A DNA stretch of 64,000 nucleotides, taken from Holothuria scabra. Its lineage: Eukaryota; Echinodermata; Holothuroidea; Aspidochirotida; Holothuriidae. The notes beneath the pieces are model-generated. The model saw only the letters and a program-made list of their open reading frames with translations. It did no database searches and was not told the origin of the DNA. Position 1 is the stretch's first letter. Each line of letters starts with the position of its first letter. The DNA lies in the NCBI GenBank assembly GCA_037179385.1, contig CM074194.1, positions 4,977,001-5,041,000 of the forward strand. The letters are read 5' to 3'. The position numbers were made by a program, and so were the translations under genes. Shown in pieces: positions 1 through 10,926 of the stretch.

Positions 1-1085
1 CACAAAATCCTGACAATGGTTGAAGATCCTGTTCGTATAACTAAGCAACGATATAGTTTTACCCATGGAGCATGCATGGAGTCGGCGGCAATCGGAATGG
101 GGCAATCTTGAAATTAATTAAGCCAAAAAGTAACATTATACATCAGTTTCTCACTTATTAAAAACTGTCATTCCATCTCAAGGTTGATTGTTTACATTCT
201 AAAAAGACTCCTCGCAACAAACCATACCCTTTTTAACATTTTGAATGAACTTTGGAATCGAAATAATTTTGTTCAAGTCTTAGAAAATGCCTGATACTTT
301 GAAAATGAATTAATGTCAATTTGAGTTAGGTTTCGCTAAAAGAAGAAAAAATCCAGAAACCAAGTTGTCATCATAATTAATTTCTATAACTTTTATGAAC
401 GGTGAAGGTTTGCTACAAAGCATAACAATTAACGATGATTAACACTTCAGCTATTTTTTTTTTTGGGGGGGGGGGTACGTTTTAGTTTGTCTATAGATCT
501 TGTGCCCAAGAGGAAAGTTTTTACAGAAGATTTAGAATTTTCATTCAAAATCGGAGGCTTTGAGCATAAAATGTAATGTAAGAAAATTTTGAAGGTAATG
601 ATAAATCGTTTCAGTTACGATTTCGTCCACGCTTGATTGAGAAGAAGGTATGAAACTTATGACAATAACACTTTAGGTGAATTGCATTGTTTTCCCGCAT
701 TTTTAGCCGTTTATTGGGCCTATCAAGACAAGAACTAGGTCACACGAACAAGCATGAGGTGACAAAAATTTATATGCTACATAGCTTTCTTCATGAGGCT
801 GTGCATCAGAAGTTTTTCTTTTACATCAAATTGCTTTCAGAAAAAGTGCTTTCTAAACAAAGCTTGCAAAATTAATCTAAATTGAATGTGTTATGCACCC
901 TAGTTCAACGGAACTTGGACATAAAAGGGAAAATACGGAGCCCGCGCTAAATTCATGTCTCCCCAAGCTTCACAAAAAATATCCTGTTTATGACCACGGT
1001 AAATGTTTAAAAGGTACGAAATCATATAAAGTTTTCAAATAGTATTGTTTGTTTTCTCTCAATTTTCAAACTTAACTAAACATTA
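1..1085. other. Non-coding, no gene seen
   Basis: AT-rich sequence without a convincing open frame. The only local structure is a T-run followed directly by a G-run at about 456-475. I recognise no conserved protein or RNA. Confidence 0.5.
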
Positions 1086-1811
1086 GGAAGCACCAGTGGC
1101 GTAGCTACTGGGGGGGGGGGCAGGGGGGGCAAGTTGCCCCCCTGGAAAAATTTTTGGGGAAATTTGATGAAAATGGGGAAATTTGATGAATATTCTTATT
1201 ATTACAAAAATTTCTCAAAATTTTTGGTAAAATAAGAAATTGTGAGACATTTCTCATACATAATTCGTATTTTCATGAAACAAATTAACTCAGATTTCGT
1301 CAGTGTCGCATGAACCGGCCCAATTTGCGTTCCACAGAAAAGTCCTCTCCGCGTAGCAGATTGAACGTTCCCTTGTGCTTGTATACGCACGGGGGTTATG
1401 ATCAGCGCATTTCAGTGCACAGGAAGCTGTTATTCAGGTGATACTTTGGGAATTCAGTAAAAGGATGTGAAAACTGACGAGCCACTACCGTAGACCCCGA
1501 GGTTTTTATGTTCTTCTACAAGCTAGCAGTAGCTGTACGATTTTACTCTGTGTACATAACGATGAATGGGGCTGAAAAATTCCATGGCCAACGATAAACT
1601 AGAAATTAGAATTAGCGGGATCCGTTAGCACACTTAGATTTTGTTACTTAGCCTAATCCTTGGAGGCTTACAAGCTAGTTCGGGAAAATAGCTTTCTGCT
1701 CACTTTGAGTGTAACAATAAATGGACAATGAGTACCTTGTAGCCTACTACACTTAACAGACTGCTTTTCTAACAGGATATCCTGTGTGATCGAGCCAGTA
1801 TTAGACCTCCT

Positions 1812-2825
1812 TAGTGGCGTGCGAAGGGGAGACCATTGGGCCATTCCCCGCCCCCCTCACAGATGCCATTTTTTCTTTGTTCTTAAAAACACGTAGTCTA
1901 ACTTTATTAACACAGATTTTACTTCAAAAGATAGCATATGTGGCACCAGATTGCTTATAAGGACACCCAATTTTCAGAAATTTTCAAAGGGGAAGGATTG
2001 TCCCTGCAAGGTCTTTCAGTAATGCCAACTTTTTTTTAATTCCTACAAATAGACCTAGGCAACTTCTGTCAAATTCCAATTTTTACTTAAAAAGGTAGAC
2101 TCTGTTTCCCACTGGTGGCATCGATAAAAAAAGACTACATGTTTAGATTCTCTTTACAAGCATAAGTACGCTATTTTGACCATCTGAGGGGTCCGACTTT
2201 TCGAAATTTTCCTAACGCTCCGCGCCAACTAATGGTGGCGCTTCGCTCGGTCTTTTGGGCAAAATTACATTTTGGGGGTAAAATTAGCTCTTAACTCTCT
2301 GATCACTTTGCAGTTTGCGAACATATATTGAAGTGAGCATTTTATTTCAAACGACAAAAGAAGAAAGCGACTGGCTAGATTCTTCGTATTAGCCTGGAAA
2401 ATGCTACTTCCGGCCATCTAGGGGGTCTGATTTTTCCAAATTTTCTCTACGCTCCGCGCCAACCAATGGTGGCGCTCCGCTTAGATAATCTTTATGACAA
2501 AATAACATTTTGTGGCCAAGAAAAACCACAAATACCGATCAATGCTCTCTTATTTTGACTCCTAAAAGTGTGCAAATTTAATGACAAGTTGTTCTTCGCA
2601 AGGTAGCATGAAATGGCATAAATGCATGTCAAGACACAAAAGTTTGAGTTTTATCCCCATGAACCACCACGATTCAACTTTTAACACTGTTCCTGTAAAA
2701 GTCGAAAATCTTGCACCAATTTGCATCTAGGCTCCTTGAAAACGTCAAAAAATTTCCGGACACTCCTCCCCTTAGACCATATTGCATGCCCCTCCCCCTT
2801 CAGAGAAATCCTGCGTACGCCACTG
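1812..2825. mobile_element. Possible nested hAT-like insertion inside copy 1
   Basis: Inside copy 1, TAGTGGCGTGCG at 1812 and CGTACGCCACTG ending at 2825 resemble a second, degenerate pair of CAGTGGCG-type ends, each with a neighbouring G- or C-rich run. No 8-bp duplication can be found at these edges, so this may be a nested older element or only a rearranged internal part of copy 1. Confidence 0.35.
2177..2516. repeat. Internal direct duplication in hAT copy 1
   Basis: Two related units of about 100 bp, 2177-2280 and 2413-2516, each read CCATCT.(G)GGGGTC, then an AAATTTTC stretch, then GCTCCGCGCCAAC followed by ATGGTGGCGC. The last part can fold (GCGCCAAC against GGTGGCGC). The same motif is present once in hAT copy 2 at about 10793-10826, which ties the two elements to one family. 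Confidence 0.75.
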
Positions 2826-3076
2826 CGTTAGTACATACAAATAAACCAGATATTGTTTACCAAAATAATATACTTTGTTATTTCCGATTGCTCTATGTTT
2901 TACTTTAAGATTAAAATGCAGGTAATATTACAAAATGACATGGTAATGTTGTTATACTTGTAAGTTTGCATGTTTTATATGAAATACATACACATTGACC
3001 GGGAAAAGTTTTGGGGAAATTTCATACCTTTGCCCCCCCCCCTGGAAAAAATCCTAGCTACGCCACTGGGAAGCAC

Positions 3077-6000
3077 TTAGCTTATTTTCTGTTTCGTGGT
3101 TAGCTCTTGAGAATCATGTGATAATATTTCTTCTCAAATGTGTAAATTCCTAGACGCAACTGCTAGGTTAAACTAAAATACAGAATAATAACGTTCTAAC
3201 GTTCTTTACTATGATACTTTGAATCGAAAAAAGTAAAAAAGAAATTTGTGAGATTTAGCTGTTGTTCCAAAATAGGACTTGGGGACTGTTCCTGACCTTA
3301 AAATAGCACAGTTTAAGTTTTAATACAGCGAGCCTGTTCTCTGCAACACGTGATGTCTTTATATTGGCAGACAGTAAGAACGTTCCGAAGCAATTAAAGT
3401 AAGGAAATGATTTCTTGGGAAGTGGTAAACAGCCTTGTTGCCAAATACAGCCATGTTGCGTGTGTGCCCTCTAAACGTGTTTAGCAATGAAACACTACAT
3501 TTGTAAGAAGTAAATCTGTTTTTAAAACGATATGTTTAGGGATTTTTAGGGATTTTCATTATTTGAACTGTTTTACAAAGGGGGCGAAAAAAACTTCTCA
3601 GGAAAGGGTTCGATTCCAAAACACTTGTCAATGACCCGAACTGCCTGATGGGTATTTTATTTTTAAGAATGTGGTTTATTTTATTAGAATGGGCATTCAC
3701 TGTATTCATTGTATTTTGTTCAATGAGTAGTCAGCGATTTGACTCCCTCTCAACTTGCGATTCCCATTCAAGATATTAGGCGCTTTAATAGAGCGTATAA
3801 AGCACGTCGTCAGAAGTACTTCTGGTACAATCACAGGCCTATTGCAAAAATAACTGTCTGCAACGCCCAGAGTCACCCTAATAGTATGATGACAGACTGT
3901 GCATCTTTGTTCAAAAGTCCAAGATGTGAAAAAGTACCTTAGGTTGAATCATTAACATTTACGTCACAAACACCAAAGTTCTATACTTGGTGGCAGTTAT
4001 AAATTGAACATCCGCAGCGTGACCGAACGACTTCAAGAAGGTTTTGTTCTACATCAGTGAAGAAATAACGATAAATCAAAGACAGCGAGCTTCTGTAAAC
4101 CAATACACGAGAGCCCGAGATCAATGTTTACGATGACATTAGTAAAGCTTGTTTCCTTTTGAGTAACTTCCGGGTGATTGACGACACCGTCGTAAAGGCA
4201 GATGAAGTTTGTATGTCATGGACCGCAAACCCCGAGAAACTGTAAGAATATAAAGAGGAATAATAAATCGTTGCCTCTTGTCTTCGTCTTCTTGGGTTCC
4301 AGTTTGAGACATACACCTACGAGGTTATTCACCCTTTTAAAATTTTTTGGATGTATAATTCAACTGTATACAATACTGAATTATCTTCCCTTTGATTCAG
4401 TCACCGTAAACCCGAACAAAGTACAGTGAGAGCCAAAAAACTTGTCCAAGGTGTACTAATTAAAATTGTACATTTTTACTTCAATGCCTGTCTGTTATAA
4501 GTTTTTGTAATAACCGATTCTGTTATTGGAACATCGTGCTGATATTGTCGGTTTTTAAGATCCGACTCATCACCACAAGGTCTGCCCGGAGACTGCAGCT
4601 GTGAAGTCATCGTGGGTTAACGTTGTTTGCTACGTGATATCACTTATCGGTTTTGTGTTCTCCGTAAGCTGACATTTACACGCCAGCATCATTAGGACTG
4701 GCGTTCATTGAACTCACGGCCCAATTTAACCAGACAGAAAAATGAAAATGCCATTTCTCTCTTTACTTGAAAAACACAAGAGTTTTGGAGATTTTCTAAC
4801 AAAATTTGTCGTGCCCGACGCTGATCAAGACATTCTTGAAAACAGAAGACTGAGGCAAAATAATTCAACTCGCAGAAAATAACACCATCGATTTGAAAGT
4901 TGAGACCAACAATTACCAAGGCATTGCACAAAATATACCGTGCTTTGCTTAGCGAGTCTTTCGTAATCACAAACTACAAAAACCATATTTACTTTTTCGA
5001 CAACAGAGTCAAGTTTACTGTTAAAAAATACATTTAAAAATAGCTAAAACATTACGGAACTTAAAAGTGCAATAAAAATCTTGAGGAAAGATGATTTGTT
5101 TCGACAATTGACAGATACATTAAGATTCATTTTATTAAAAGAACGGCTTCTAATATTCAATGATAGTAATTGTTCACCAAATAAGGGACGGAAAATTGCA
5201 GCTAAAAGCTTTTCGATGACTTAGGTTTTATCTAGATTACACTTCGTAATGAATCAGACATTGAAGTCTCTTTTCGAAGCAGTGTATTTAGATCCCCTTT
5301 TCATGATCACATTAGAGACAAGCAGAAGTGCGGTGAATGGAGTAACCAGAGATTGGAAGAGCTGGCGGTTACTTAATACTTTTTTTTTCAGAATTTCTCT
5401 TACGTTTTATTTGAGCATATTTTCAATATAGTCGTCAATTTTCTAGCCCACACCAGAGCAGTGCCAAGAACCAACGCCTTTTCTTTGCCGCCATCATTGT
5501 CATCTAAGCCAGCTAGAAGTTTTCGCAGTCAAGCTTAACAAAAGTTAAGAAAATTAAAGTAGGACGGAATTTTTCATGCCGATATTAACCAAATGTAACC
5601 CAAAGGAATAACAGTTATATATTTTCAATTGCTCGTCACCCCAAATTCCACTACAGGACATGCAAGAAATTGTCTTACCAGTGTTATTCAGTGTTCAAAT
5701 AAACAGTAACTAAGAACAGTATAAATAAATACAAATTTTGCGAAAGGAACAGGCACCTTAACAAATTCAGATAAAGCACATTTGCAACACAAGAGCTTAT
5801 CCACTTGGCTTTCAATGTTAAATTGCTAAAATTTTTATTGACGTCAGTCAATTCCTCTAAATGTTTGGATATTGACGTATAGTATACCCAAATATGTTTG
5901 CGACATTTGCTTAAAAAGCGTTGTGCACCAAGTGAGTGATATTCAACGTGATCTTGGTCACGTGAGGTTACCACAAACTAACACTTTTCTTGTGTGTCTA

Positions 6001-6621
6001 CTGTAAACATGTTTGCGTGTTTACATGCATAAGTTTAGCAGTGATGAGATGGTTTTCTTCTTTTTCTTAACCCTTGAGGGCAAGGGGTCCAAATCGTAAT
6101 GTGAAGTTATCTGGTTATTATAACGAATTCGTTTAACGTAAAGTATCTTTCAATTATTTTCCAGTGATGCGGGCCTGCTTCATATCATTCTTCTTTTCTG
6201 TACCTTTCTGCAAAGAAAAATGGTGAAGAATATTATTGTACTGAAAATACCTATCAACCAACTGATTAGTTTTGAAAACTTCGATACCAGCGTTTTTCAA
6301 CAACGTCCGACTCTTGTTTTACTTTGAAAAATGAACGCAATCATTCAAAATACGCCGTGCGTTAAAGTTCAAAAGTAAGGGAATGAAACAAGTGAAATCT
6401 TAACTACAGAACCTTACATCAGGTTACCTCTTCTTCAGTTTTATCCTACTTAAGCGTGTCTCTTGTCAAAATGAAGGTGACGAACTATACTTTTCCTTGA
6501 TATAATGTTATCGATTAAAATGATCAGTTGTTAAAAAAGGACCCACAATGAGTGCAAATTAAAGATGTCCATTGTTATTTTTCTAAAGTCCGCCCAACCC
6601 TCTGGCAAAGGGCCCTTCGGC
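3077..6621. other. Non-coding, no gene seen
   Basis: About 3.5 kb of AT-rich sequence. Short open frames on both strands (longest 96 codons, 5684-5974 minus) show no recognisable domain, no composition bias and no convincing splice context, so I treat them as chance. Confidence 0.5.
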
Positions 6622-6694
6622 GAAAACAAAACTTTGACTGCTTCCCAAAGGGGCTTTTACGTCCACTGAATACGTGACCAACCTCACGGCCCTC
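6622..6694 (-). repeat. Dispersed repeat unit, copy A
   Basis: Read on the minus strand this contains GGCCGTGAGGTTGGTCAC, then GTGGACGTAAAAGC and GGGAAGCAG. The same order of blocks, with substitutions and small gaps, occurs on the plus strand at 33354-33431. The class is not identified. Confidence 0.65.
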
Positions 6695-6770
6695 AGACCA
6701 TTTTCATCACTGATTTAATTTCTTCAATGGTCAGTAGTGACTACACTTGTTTAACTCACAAATAGCATAC

Positions 6771-7165
6771 AATTGAGATGTATATAACTCAACAAAAGGG
6801 CAACAAAAGGGCAACCCAAACCGGCCGGACAAAAACACAAAGGCTAACCACGACCATCCACACAGGAACATGGAACGAAAACGTTTGTCATGAACTTAAA
6901 GACGCACCAAACCCCACCCCAACACCCAAACTCATCACCCGACACCAAACCAACACAGGACAAAATCAATCACGAAACCCAATTACAGTAAACTAAAACT
7001 ATGTACAATGGCAATTTCTTTGAACGCCGCAACAAACAGACAACTCAAACCAACCACAAACCACTTACACACAAAACACGGAACAAAGACGTCCGTCAAA
7101 ACAAAAAGGACGCACCAAGTCCCACCCAAACAACCCGCCAAGCTAATGTCTGAAGGCCAAACCAC
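6771..7165. repeat. A/C-rich low-complexity tract with an imperfect internal duplication
   Basis: The plus strand is almost pure A and C with very little G or T for about 390 bp. Two segments about 205 bp apart, near 6860-6925 and 7065-7125, resemble each other (ACATGGAACGAAAACGT versus ACACGGAACAAAGACGT, then GACGCACCAA followed by CCCACCC). It lies on the 3' side of the decayed minus-strand LINE ORF1, where its complement would be T/G-rich. It may be the LINE's inter-ORF or 3' region, but this is uncertain. Confidence 0.5.
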
Positions 7166-7179
7166 GAGGCACCACTTCT

Positions 7180-8345
7180 AAGTATCTACCTGGGTCCTGA
7201 CCACTTTACTCCTTGGACTCGGTATAGGTGCCCCAGAATGGTCATCAACCGGCCACTTCAGTGGAGACCCCTGAACCCCACCCTCACAAAAATCAAACCA
7301 GCCCTCCCTGAAGGTGGATCCCTGTGAGGATTCTCTAAAGTAGGCTCTCCACCAACTGACGAATCCATTTAAGACTCTAAATCTGAGGAGAGCCGGAGGT
7401 CCTCCTTTACCATCATGGCTTCAACCTCCCCAGGTATCAGTGGGGAGGACGATGGAGACTCAACCTGAACAGCCCCCCCCCCCACACTGCTACCCTTGCA
7501 CCCCTTAGAGGCTAGAAAATCCTGCTCCAACTCTTGTGCTGCCTCCCCCAGTTCTTTGAGTGGAAAAGTCTGGAACTGATTGCAAGGGTTCTGGTGTCGG
7601 CCCTACATTCCCACCAGCACGAGCAGAATATGATGTGGGGAAGTCACAGAACACATGTCCCTCCACCCCACAAAGGTTGCACCGCACCTCGTTGGGACAG
7701 TCAGCCTTCCCGTGCCCCTACTCCAGGCATCTTCGGCAACGTCTATTGGGACACGATTTGGCTTCGTGCCCCTCCACTCCACATTTAAAACAGGTACGGG
7801 GCTGCCCCAAATACCTAATGTGAGCTTTCGAACCCCCCATGAAGAGGAAGGATGGTATGCCTTTTTTTAACACCAAACGAAAGTGTCTTCTGCCGTTAAG
7901 GATACCCTGCATCTCACCTTACCCATATTTGCATAACCACATATCTGAGACAGTTCTGTACTGCCCGAGAACCCTTGAAACCAGGACCTGATTGACCTCA
8001 AAGTTCAGGTACAACACTGTCACCACCAGTGAGCGGTCATATGGTATGACAGTGAGCCCTTCAGTTCCCTTTAAGTTAGATACGCCCTTCATTAGGGCTG
8101 CATACCACCTGAACTTTAGGTCGTATGTGTTGCGAGCCTCAAGTGCCTGCAACATCCCGATTTCCCCAACTTCAACTCCTTTGTTCTTAACAACATAAAA
8201 ACTTGCTGAGGTGCAACATTCACCCCGGACCTAAACTTTAACTTAACAATGCTGCTATCCCTACAGACGAGCATAGCAGCGATGGGTTTTGTGGCTCTAT
8301 GCCACACACAGCACCAGGAGGAAAAGACTCAACACTCTAGCAAGT
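7180..8345 (-). pseudogene. Decayed LINE ORF1 (Tx1/L1-like) with CCHC zinc knuckles
   Basis: Minus-strand frames from about 8307 to 7505 join into a degenerate ORF1. The first part (8307-7919) contains a segment reading LEARNTYDLKF, then GLTVIPYDRS and LYLNFEVNQVLVSRVL. This is the pattern of the nucleic-acid-binding region of Tx1-like LINE ORF1 proteins, annotated as ZCCHC3-like in fish. It is followed by YLGQPRTCFKCGVEGHEAKSC (first CX2CX4HX4C knuckle), CRRCLE-stop-GHGKADC (a second knuckle cut by an in-frame TAG at 7718-7720) and CNLCGVEGHVFC (a third, irregular one). At least one frameshift near 8116-8155 and several stops below 7500 make it a pseudogene. ORF1 proteins of this type bind the LINE RNA. 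The sequence at 8346-8600 may be its 5' UTR. No matching ORF2 follows on the 3' side. Confidence 0.8.
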
Positions 8346-9630
8346 ACACGAAAAAAGGGGGAACCCAACAAAACTTAATTACAAAACAGCGTGCTTGAAA
8401 ACGAGCACGACAAAACTTCTGCCCTCATAGACCACACCCCAACGATACGATACTATAGTATAAAATAGTAATACAATATGACAGCACAAAAGCACAACAC
8501 AGTGCAAACAGCACGAGCGATCGACGAGAGCCCCGCGAAAACACGTCCGCTCTCGACGAAGACCAGAACTGAACTCATAGTTTAGAAGGAGCAAGTTGTC
8601 GTCTGTTTGCTTTCAAGAGGTGCTTTGGATTACATAACAGCTGCCGGCCGATAAGCACTGTTTAACAAGGTGATTCTTGATTGACGGTTGTCGCTGTAAT
8701 GCATTGATTGCATTCTTTGTTAGTGTTAGGGAGAACGTCAGCCAGCAAAGAAATTTCTTGTTTAACAGTTCGCATCGCCTCATTTTTGTTGATGACATGC
8801 TGGTTTTTCACTGGCCGTTCTCTCTCTAGACAATTTATTATACGAAGAACATAATGTCAGGAGACCGTAACAAGCTTTACGAAGAGAATACATTTGAAGA
8901 CTGAGGTGGTAGTTTTTTTTAGAAACACCAAAATATCTGGTTCTTTCAATTAACAAGACCTCTGATCATTGTGATTTGTATTTTAAGTTGAAACAGTATG
9001 AAAACAATTGAAAGCAGCAAAAGTCTGGGGTTTCTTGGGAACGTTAAATTTTTATTTAAATGTATCATCGTTTCATCATTGTTGTATAATGTAGCAAAAA
9101 TGAAGTGAAAACACAGAAAGGAAAAATGGAAAGTGTAGTAATTTCAAAGTGTTTCATAAATGTCTTTCTGTTTCAATTTTGGGTCCTTTGGGCGCGCAAT
9201 GAACTTTGAGGAAAATGATTCGTCAAAATGAACCGACATTTTATAGTAAGCGAAGAGGTTTAGTGCTTTAGAGCGACTCATTGATTTTGTTTATGAAAAT
9301 GCAATATATTTTCAAACCTTTTAAGTTTTTTCACATGCCAATAACAAAAGGTCAAACTTAGATAATGTCCATATCCTACATAAAAGTAATTGTTTAATGG
9401 ATGAGTATTTAACGGTTCAATTCGGTTTTTAAAGATTCATGACCAGACACTTTTCCAAATTATGCTCAAAACCGTTACAAGTCAGAACAATGCCAGATTC
9501 AAAATTTTACTTTTTCTGTGACTATTGGATATGAAATTAACTCATTATGCTACCTGTTACCTTTAATATGCACTATATGCACAATTCTCCTCACAAATTA
9601 ATACAGCAATAGCTAAATGATCTCAATGTA
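8346..9630. other. Non-coding; possible LINE 5' UTR then unassigned DNA
   Basis: The part to about 8600 is more GC-rich than its surroundings and lies immediately 5' (minus strand) of the decayed ORF1, so it may be LINE 5' UTR. From 8601 to 9630 I see nothing recognisable. Confidence 0.4.
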
Positions 9631-9808
9631 GGTCTCAGTGGTCATGTGGTCAGGTGGTTAGGACATCCGACTTGCACCCGGGAGGTGTGAAGACTTTTAA
9701 AAAACAACTTTCTGCCGTTTTGCTCGATTCTCAGCATAAGCAATGGGGTAGCTGAAACAAGCCAGCAAGACACAACTGGAAAAAGGGCCGTGGTCGGAAC
9801 AATTGCAC
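9631..9808 (+). mobile_element. tRNA-derived SINE, copy 1
   Basis: A tRNA-like head (GTGGTCAGGTGGTTAGGACATC, matching a Pol III A box) is followed by CCGACTTGCA and a GGGAGGTG segment. The body reads CAGCATAAGCAATGGGGTAG, then AAGCCAGCAAGACACAACTG and AAAAAGGGCCGTGGTCGG. The same body is present at 36270-36466, which establishes a dispersed family. The B box is degenerate in this copy. A hAT element (copy 2) is inserted just beyond its 3' end. Confidence 0.75.
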
Positions 9809-9815
9809 AACAATA

Positions 9816-10926
9816 CCAGTGGCGAACCCCCCCCCCCGGAAATTTTTTTGCTTCCTGATAAAGTCATTGAGAAAAAATAAAATTTTTGGATGGGGTTAAA
9901 ACTTTGAAGTATCTCTTTCTAAAACAGTAAATAAATAAAATGTGCCACAATTCAGAAAACAGAATAGAAGGTACTGCCTTCGAATAATTCTTGCCTTCCA
10001 TCATCCTTAACAAGTAGGCCTTTTTCGGGCTTCACTCATGCCCATGACAAGTGACACTGTAGAACGATTTTCTCGACAAGTCCTCTTTTTACTGGTTGAC
10101 AATGGCTTTGGGCGGATTCGTTAAATGTCCACAAGGTTCGGATTTCATGTGTTTCGCACATGATCTATACTTCTGCTTTGCGGTTTAAATATTTTGAGAG
10201 ATTACTCGTAGTATTTTAATTTTGACTATACGTAATGTACCAATGAATGAATAAATACTGCACCGTTTTGCATCTAGACACCACTGAAAACCGGAAAAAT
10301 TGTTTCTTTGGCAGTATGTATGTCACTTGTAAAATCTCTACAAAGACTATAAAAATGAGCCCCGCAAAAAGTGAAATCCTAAAACGTAGGCCTATGATCA
10401 GTTTAAAGTTTTGCCAAATATAGTACCATTTTGCATCTAGGGAAACTAACGCAAAGAAAGTTTCTCAGAGGGGGACACAACTACATATTAAAATCCATTC
10501 AAATATTGCCGCATTTGCAACGTCCTCCTGAAGTTTACAATCCTCCCAAGGGAGATACGGGTTCCCTTTAGTCTCATCCCCCAGGCCACAGATGAGAAAT
10601 GCCCAGTCTTGGGGTCCCTAAAAAGTGCATGTATTACCATTTTCCAAAGTTTGATTTTTTTACTCCCATTATTTGAGAAGTGGCAGACATGAGATTAGTA
10701 TTTCAAGGTTGGGTACATCCAGCTTAAAACGCGTGGGAAGTAACGTTTCCGGCCATCTGGAGGGTTTGTAAAGCTCAAAATTTTCTTCGACGCTCCGCGC
10801 CAACTGATGGTGGCGCTCCGCTTAGATAGTCTTACCGCGCCTGACCCTAAGAGGTACCAGTCCCCACCCCCACTTGTTACCTAGGCCTCCCTAAAAATTC
10901 CAGCCTGGCTACGTCGCTGCAACAAT
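9816..10926. mobile_element. hAT-type element, copy 2 (reverse orientation to copy 3)
   Basis: It begins near 9817 with CAGTGGCGAACCCCCC and ends near 10919 with GGCTACGTCGCTG, a mutated form of the family end. CAACAAT precedes the left end and follows the right end (7 of 8 duplication bases recognisable), so the insertion is older than copies 1 and 3. The interior around 10740-10830 has the CGGCCATCTGG, GCTCCGCGCCAAC and GGTGGCGCTCCGC blocks of copy 1. The stretch 10250-10780 is the reverse complement of much of copy 3 (for example GCAAAGAAAGTTTCTCAGA and CTTTGGCAGTATGTATGTC). No transposase frame is present. Confidence 0.8.

Larger units (their letters stand above)
1086..3076. mobile_element. 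hAT-type non-autonomous DNA transposon, copy 1, with 8-bp target duplication
   Basis: The element proper runs 1094-3068 (1975 bp). It starts CAGTGGCGTAGCTAC and ends TAGCTACGCCACTG, so the ends are inverted repeats, followed inward by a G-run on the left and a C-run on the right. It is flanked by identical 8-bp direct repeats GGAAGCAC at 1086-1093 and 3069-3076. An 8-bp duplication with CAGTGGCG-type ends is characteristic of the hAT superfamily. No transposase frame is visible, so it must have been mobilised in trans. The perfect duplication suggests a fairly recent insertion. Internally there is a direct duplication (2177-2280 and 2413-2516) and a possible second pair of ends (1812 and 2825). 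The same family occurs at 9.8-10.9 kb and 45.1-46.5 kb. Confidence 0.9.
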
